From positions 1 to 17,038 of the forward strand of contig DBNL01000074.1 in assembly GCA_002299785.1 (NCBI GenBank): a DNA stretch of 17,038 nucleotides, given 5' to 3'. Shown one piece after another: positions 14,707 through 17,038 of this stretch (within the stretch, counting starts at the first letter, position 1; each line of letters starts with the position of its first letter). The notes beneath the pieces were generated by a model. The model did not search any database, was not told the DNA's origin, and saw only the letters and a program-made list of their open reading frames with translations. The translations under genes and the position numbers were made by a program. This DNA comes from Verrucomicrobia bacterium UBA673. Its GTDB lineage: Bacteria; Verrucomicrobiota; Verrucomicrobiia; Limisphaerales; UBA1096.

Positions 14707-15780
14707 ATGGCAAGTGTCCGACTCGACAATATCTGCAAAAACTTTGGTGCCGTTCGCGCGGTAGACAGGGTGAGCATTGAGATCCCCGATGGCGAGTTGA
14801 TGGTGCTCGTCGGACCGTCGGGTTGTGGCAAGTCAACCCTACTGCGACTCGTCGCCGGGCTGGAGGAGGCCACGAGCGGCGGCATTTTTATCGACGATCG
14901 CGAGGTCAGCCGTATGAAGCCGCAGGATCGCGACGTGGCGATGGTGTTCCAGAATTACGCGCTGTTCCCGCACCTCAACGTGGAGCAAAATATGGCGTTC
15001 AGCTTGAAGTTCCGCAAAGTGGCCAAGCCGGAGATTCGCTTGCGCGTCGCCGAGGCAGCGGAGGTGCTGGGCCTCGCCGGCTTGCTGCGCCGCAAGCCGG
15101 CAGAGTTGTCCGGTGGGCAGCGGCAGCGCGTGGCGCTTGGCCGGGCGATGGTCTGCAAACCGAAAGTATTCCTACTCGACGAGCCGCTCTCGAATCTCGA
15201 TGCGCGGATGCGCGCCGTGATGCGCGCCGAGATCACGGAGCTGCATCGGCGACTCGGCACTACAATGATTTTTGTGACACACGATCAGACTGAGGCTATG
15301 ACGCTTGGCCAACGACTCTGCGTACTCGACTTTGGCCAAGTGATGCAGATCGGCACGCCGATGGACTTGTACCGGCGTCCGGCGCACCGATTCGTAGGTG
15401 ACTTCATCGGCACGCCGGGGATGAATTTCGTCCGTGGCCGAATCGAGGGTTGTGACGGTGGGCTAGCCTTTGTCGGGAGCGGTGACGGCTTGTCGCTTGG
15501 CTTGGGCGGCGACTTGGCCAAGCACGCGGGCGGCGAGGTGGAGATGGGCATTCGACCGGAAAATATTTCACTCGCCGCCGGCGCATGTGACGCGACGGGG
15601 ACGGTGCAAGGCTGCGAGTCGCTTGGCCACGAGTCGCTGCTGCGCGTGCGGTGTGGGGGCCACGAGTTGGTGGTGCGAGTGCCCGGTGCGGGCGCGTGCG
15701 ACTTGGCCAAGGTCGGCCTGCGTTTCGACTTGAACACCGCCGCTTGGTTTAACGCCGCCTCCGGCCAAGCGCTGGATTAG
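14707..15780 (+). CDS. MalK/UgpC-type ABC transporter ATP-binding protein
   Basis: A 357-residue ATPase of the CUT1 sugar-importer class. It has Walker A GPSGCGKST (36-44), Q-loop Q82 (VFQNYALFPHL), signature LSGGQ (134-138), Walker B VFLLDE to E159, D-loop SNLD and H192. The C-terminal regulatory (TOBE/MalK-like) domain starts near 235 and contains the usual GIRPENI (281-287). The protein is expected at the inner membrane, powering uptake of a sugar or glycerol-phosphate-like solute. No permease or substrate-binding protein gene is nearby, so it may be a shared ATPase of the MsmX/MsiK kind or serve a remote locus. It starts 4 nt after the cytochrome c stop. The regulatory half is dense in CTTGGCCAAG copies, read as D-L-A-K, T-L-G-Q and F-G-Q. 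Confidence 0.93.
   Translation: MASVRLDNICKNFGAVRAVDRVSIEIPDGELMVLVGPSGCGKSTLLRLVAGLEEATSGGIFIDDREVSRMKPQDRDVAMVFQNYALFPHLNVEQNMAFSLKFRKVAKPEIRLRVAEAAEVLGLAGLLRRKPAELSGGQRQRVALGRAMVCKPKVFLLDEPLSNLDARMRAVMRAEITELHRRLGTTMIFVTHDQTEAMTLGQRLCVLDFGQVMQIGTPMDLYRRPAHRFVGDFIGTPGMNFVRGRIEGCDGGLAFVGSGDGLSLGLGGDLAKHAGGEVEMGIRPENISLAAGACDATGTVQGCESLGHESLLRVRCGGHELVVRVPGAGACDLAKVGLRFDLNTAAWFNAASGQALD
15513..15522. repeat. Iterated palindrome CTTGGCCAAG (in ABC regulatory domain)
   Basis: An exact copy read as D-L-A-K-H in the MalK-type ATPase. A one-change copy, TTTGGCCAAG, lies upstream at 15331-15340, and CTTGGCCAAC at 15304-15313. Confidence 0.75.
15702..15711. repeat. Iterated palindrome CTTGGCCAAG (in ABC regulatory domain)
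   Basis: An exact copy read as D-L-A-K-V near the C terminus of the MalK-type ATPase, 180 bases after the previous exact copy and in the same reading phase. Confidence 0.75.
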
Positions 15781-15799
15781 AGGCTGTTCGCCCGCGTTT

Positions 15800-17038
15800 T
15801 CACCTTGGCCAGAGAGGCATGTTTGCGCCATAGATTTCGCGCTCGATGTCTAGTCGGCGGTTGCGGATGAAATCGCGGACGGCTTCGAAGCGAACACCGC
15901 GCCATTGGTAGTCGCTGATGTGAGGTGTGACCAAGGCCTCGATGCGATCGGTCTCGGCGAGGAGCTTTTCCTCGTGCCAATGCTCGGCCATGAGCTGTTT
16001 CATTGTCGCGGCATATTTTTTCCGAACGGAGGGAATCTGGTACAGCTTATGGGCGAGGAGACCCTTGAGGCGGACAGAGCGAGGCGAGCTGCGGTCGACA
16101 CGCAGGCGGCTGTATTTCTCGAACAAACAATCAGCGCCCCACGGCATGAAGTGGAGCTTGCCGGTGCCGGGGTTGAGGTAAATGAAGTAGTTGTTGCGGT
16201 TGCCGGAGTAGCCGTCCCAAAAACTGAGCAACCCCTCGAGAGCCCAGAACTTGTAAAACGCCTCCTCGTCGATCACCTCCCAAATCGCCTCCTCGTAGTC
16301 GTGCGCGTTGGTTTGCAGCTCGGCGACCATTAGGAAGTCGGTACTTTCCGGGCTGATGTTCAGGCCATGAATCGCGAGTAGATTACGGCCCTTGTGTAGC
16401 TTGCCCCGGTACTTGTTGATATTGAACGCCGTGAACGTCGAGTTGGCACTGTCGTCGCCGCTGCTTGTGGCTCGCGAGTCCCACTGCGCATTTTTTGGCG
16501 CATTCATCCGTGCGACTTCGTGGCCATTAATATAGGCGACGAAGCCGTCATCGAACTTCATCCGGAGCAGTAGGTTTTTTGCTCTTTTGATTTGGTCCGA
16601 GAGTTCGATATCAAATGGGAAACGCAGGTACAGCGACGTGGCCTTGTAGTGCATTTGATCGACGAAGTTGAAACCTGGTGTGATCAGTTTTTCAAACCCC
16701 TCACCGACTTCGTACCCAGCACCGTTGATTCCGGCAGTCCAGCTTGAGTCATCAAAGGTCGGCTTGACCCACTCGGCATCATGTACGCCGCTATCCGGCA
16801 CCCAGGCGCGCCCCGGCACCTCACCGCCGAAAAACGGCTTTCCGTTTCCACCCTGTATCGCCTTGATGACCTTTACGAGATGCTCGCGACCTTTTTTGTC
16901 ATCACCGGTTTTTCGTTCAAAACTGCCTTCCCATTCAGGATAAAAATCCACGACGGTTCCCTCGAAGAGTGTGCCTTTGTCGTTACCAAACTCCCGCCTG
17001 AGAAGTGGCTCGCGAACGGTCTCCACGTGGCAGTAAAC
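15800..17038 (-). CDS. CotH-kinase-family protein with inserted beta-sandwich domain (5' partial)
   Basis: The frame is open to the window edge; codons before the in-frame GTG at 17026 read VYCH, so the N terminus is outside. CotH proteins are secreted or surface protein kinases related to Fam20C, best known from spore coats. The visible start (VETVREPLLRREFGNDKGTLFEG) matches the N-lobe, and DEEAFYKFWALEGLLSFWDGYSGNRNNYFIYL followed by FMPWGADCLF (visible residues about 253-302) matches the catalytic C-lobe. The usual PWDxD is PWGAD here, with the first Asp replaced. Between the two parts, visible residues about 60-240 form a separate jelly-roll-like domain (WTAGINGAGYE, SLYLRFPF, MKFDDGFVAYINGHEVAR, NLLAIHGLN). 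This domain is often seen in PVC extracellular proteins but here interrupts the kinase. The last codons (LWPR) contain CTTGGCCAG, and the stop is 19 nt from the convergent ABC gene. Confidence 0.85.
   Translation of the reverse strand, partial: VYCHVETVREPLLRREFGNDKGTLFEGTVVDFYPEWEGSFERKTGDDKKGREHLVKVIKAIQGGNGKPFFGGEVPGRAWVPDSGVHDAEWVKPTFDDSSWTAGINGAGYEVGEGFEKLITPGFNFVDQMHYKATSLYLRFPFDIELSDQIKRAKNLLLRMKFDDGFVAYINGHEVARMNAPKNAQWDSRATSSGDDSANSTFTAFNINKYRGKLHKGRNLLAIHGLNISPESTDFLMVAELQTNAHDYEEAIWEVIDEEAFYKFWALEGLLSFWDGYSGNRNNYFIYLNPGTGKLHFMPWGADCLFEKYSRLRVDRSSPRSVRLKGLLAHKLYQIPSVRKKYAATMKQLMAEHWHEEKLLAETDRIEALVTPHISDYQWRGVRFEAVRDFIRNRRLDIEREIYGANMPLWPR

Noticed and set aside
1102..15811. The palindromes as a CRISPR array or transposon ends
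   Set aside because: Spacing is irregular (hundreds to thousands of bases), copies lie inside genes, and no transposase, cas gene or target duplication is visible.

Overview
The window looks like an ordinary chromosomal segment of a PVC-group bacterium, most likely Verrucomicrobiota, possibly Planctomycetota. The reasoning is indirect. It combines a TIGR02604-type 'membrane-bound dehydrogenase' beta-propeller protein, a CotH-kinase protein with a beta-sandwich domain, a secreted glycosidase-like propeller, and a PIG-L enzyme with an AHQDD motif. Almost no gene is preceded by a recognisable Shine-Dalgarno sequence, and three genes appear to start at GTG. I see no rRNA, tRNA, CRISPR array, insertion sequence or phage gene.

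Layout by strand. (+) 1-2019: 3' part of a glycosyl-hydrolase-like beta-propeller gene, a stem-loop followed by a T run, then a PIG-L deacetylase. (-) 5191-2032: a 716-residue exported membrane protein with a glutamine-amidotransferase-like middle, followed by an ABC-2-type ATPase. No permease gene is present. (+) 5312-6822: an exported cyclophilin-FKBP fusion prolyl isomerase, a good intrinsic terminator, then a frameshifted small gene that is probably a decayed lipoprotein. (-) 13903-6846: six co-directional genes, in transcription order EamA/DMT transporter, MarR regulator, DUF6797/PVC-type propeller dehydrogenase, clpP, clpX and a class I/II aminotransferase. (+) 13992-15780: a diheme cytochrome c and, 4 nt later, a MalK/UgpC-type ABC ATPase with no partner permease. 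(-) 17038-15800: a CotH-kinase protein whose 5' end lies outside the window.

Functional themes are protein quality control (clpP-clpX, plus a periplasmic dual isomerase), secreted carbohydrate and electron-transfer proteins, and two ABC ATPases without permeases.

The feature ordinary annotation does not explain is a short palindrome, CTTGGCCAAG. It occurs six times exactly and about ten more times with one or two changes. Copies lie between genes and inside tolerant parts of reading frames (signal peptides, C-terminal tails, ABC regulatory domain). Chance expectation for one exact 10-mer in this length is about 0.02. This resembles a highly iterated palindrome such as cyanobacterial HIP1 and is the best candidate here for something undescribed. 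The next most interesting items are the beta-sandwich domain apparently inserted into the CotH kinase fold, the frameshifted gene, and the cyclophilin-FKBP fusion.
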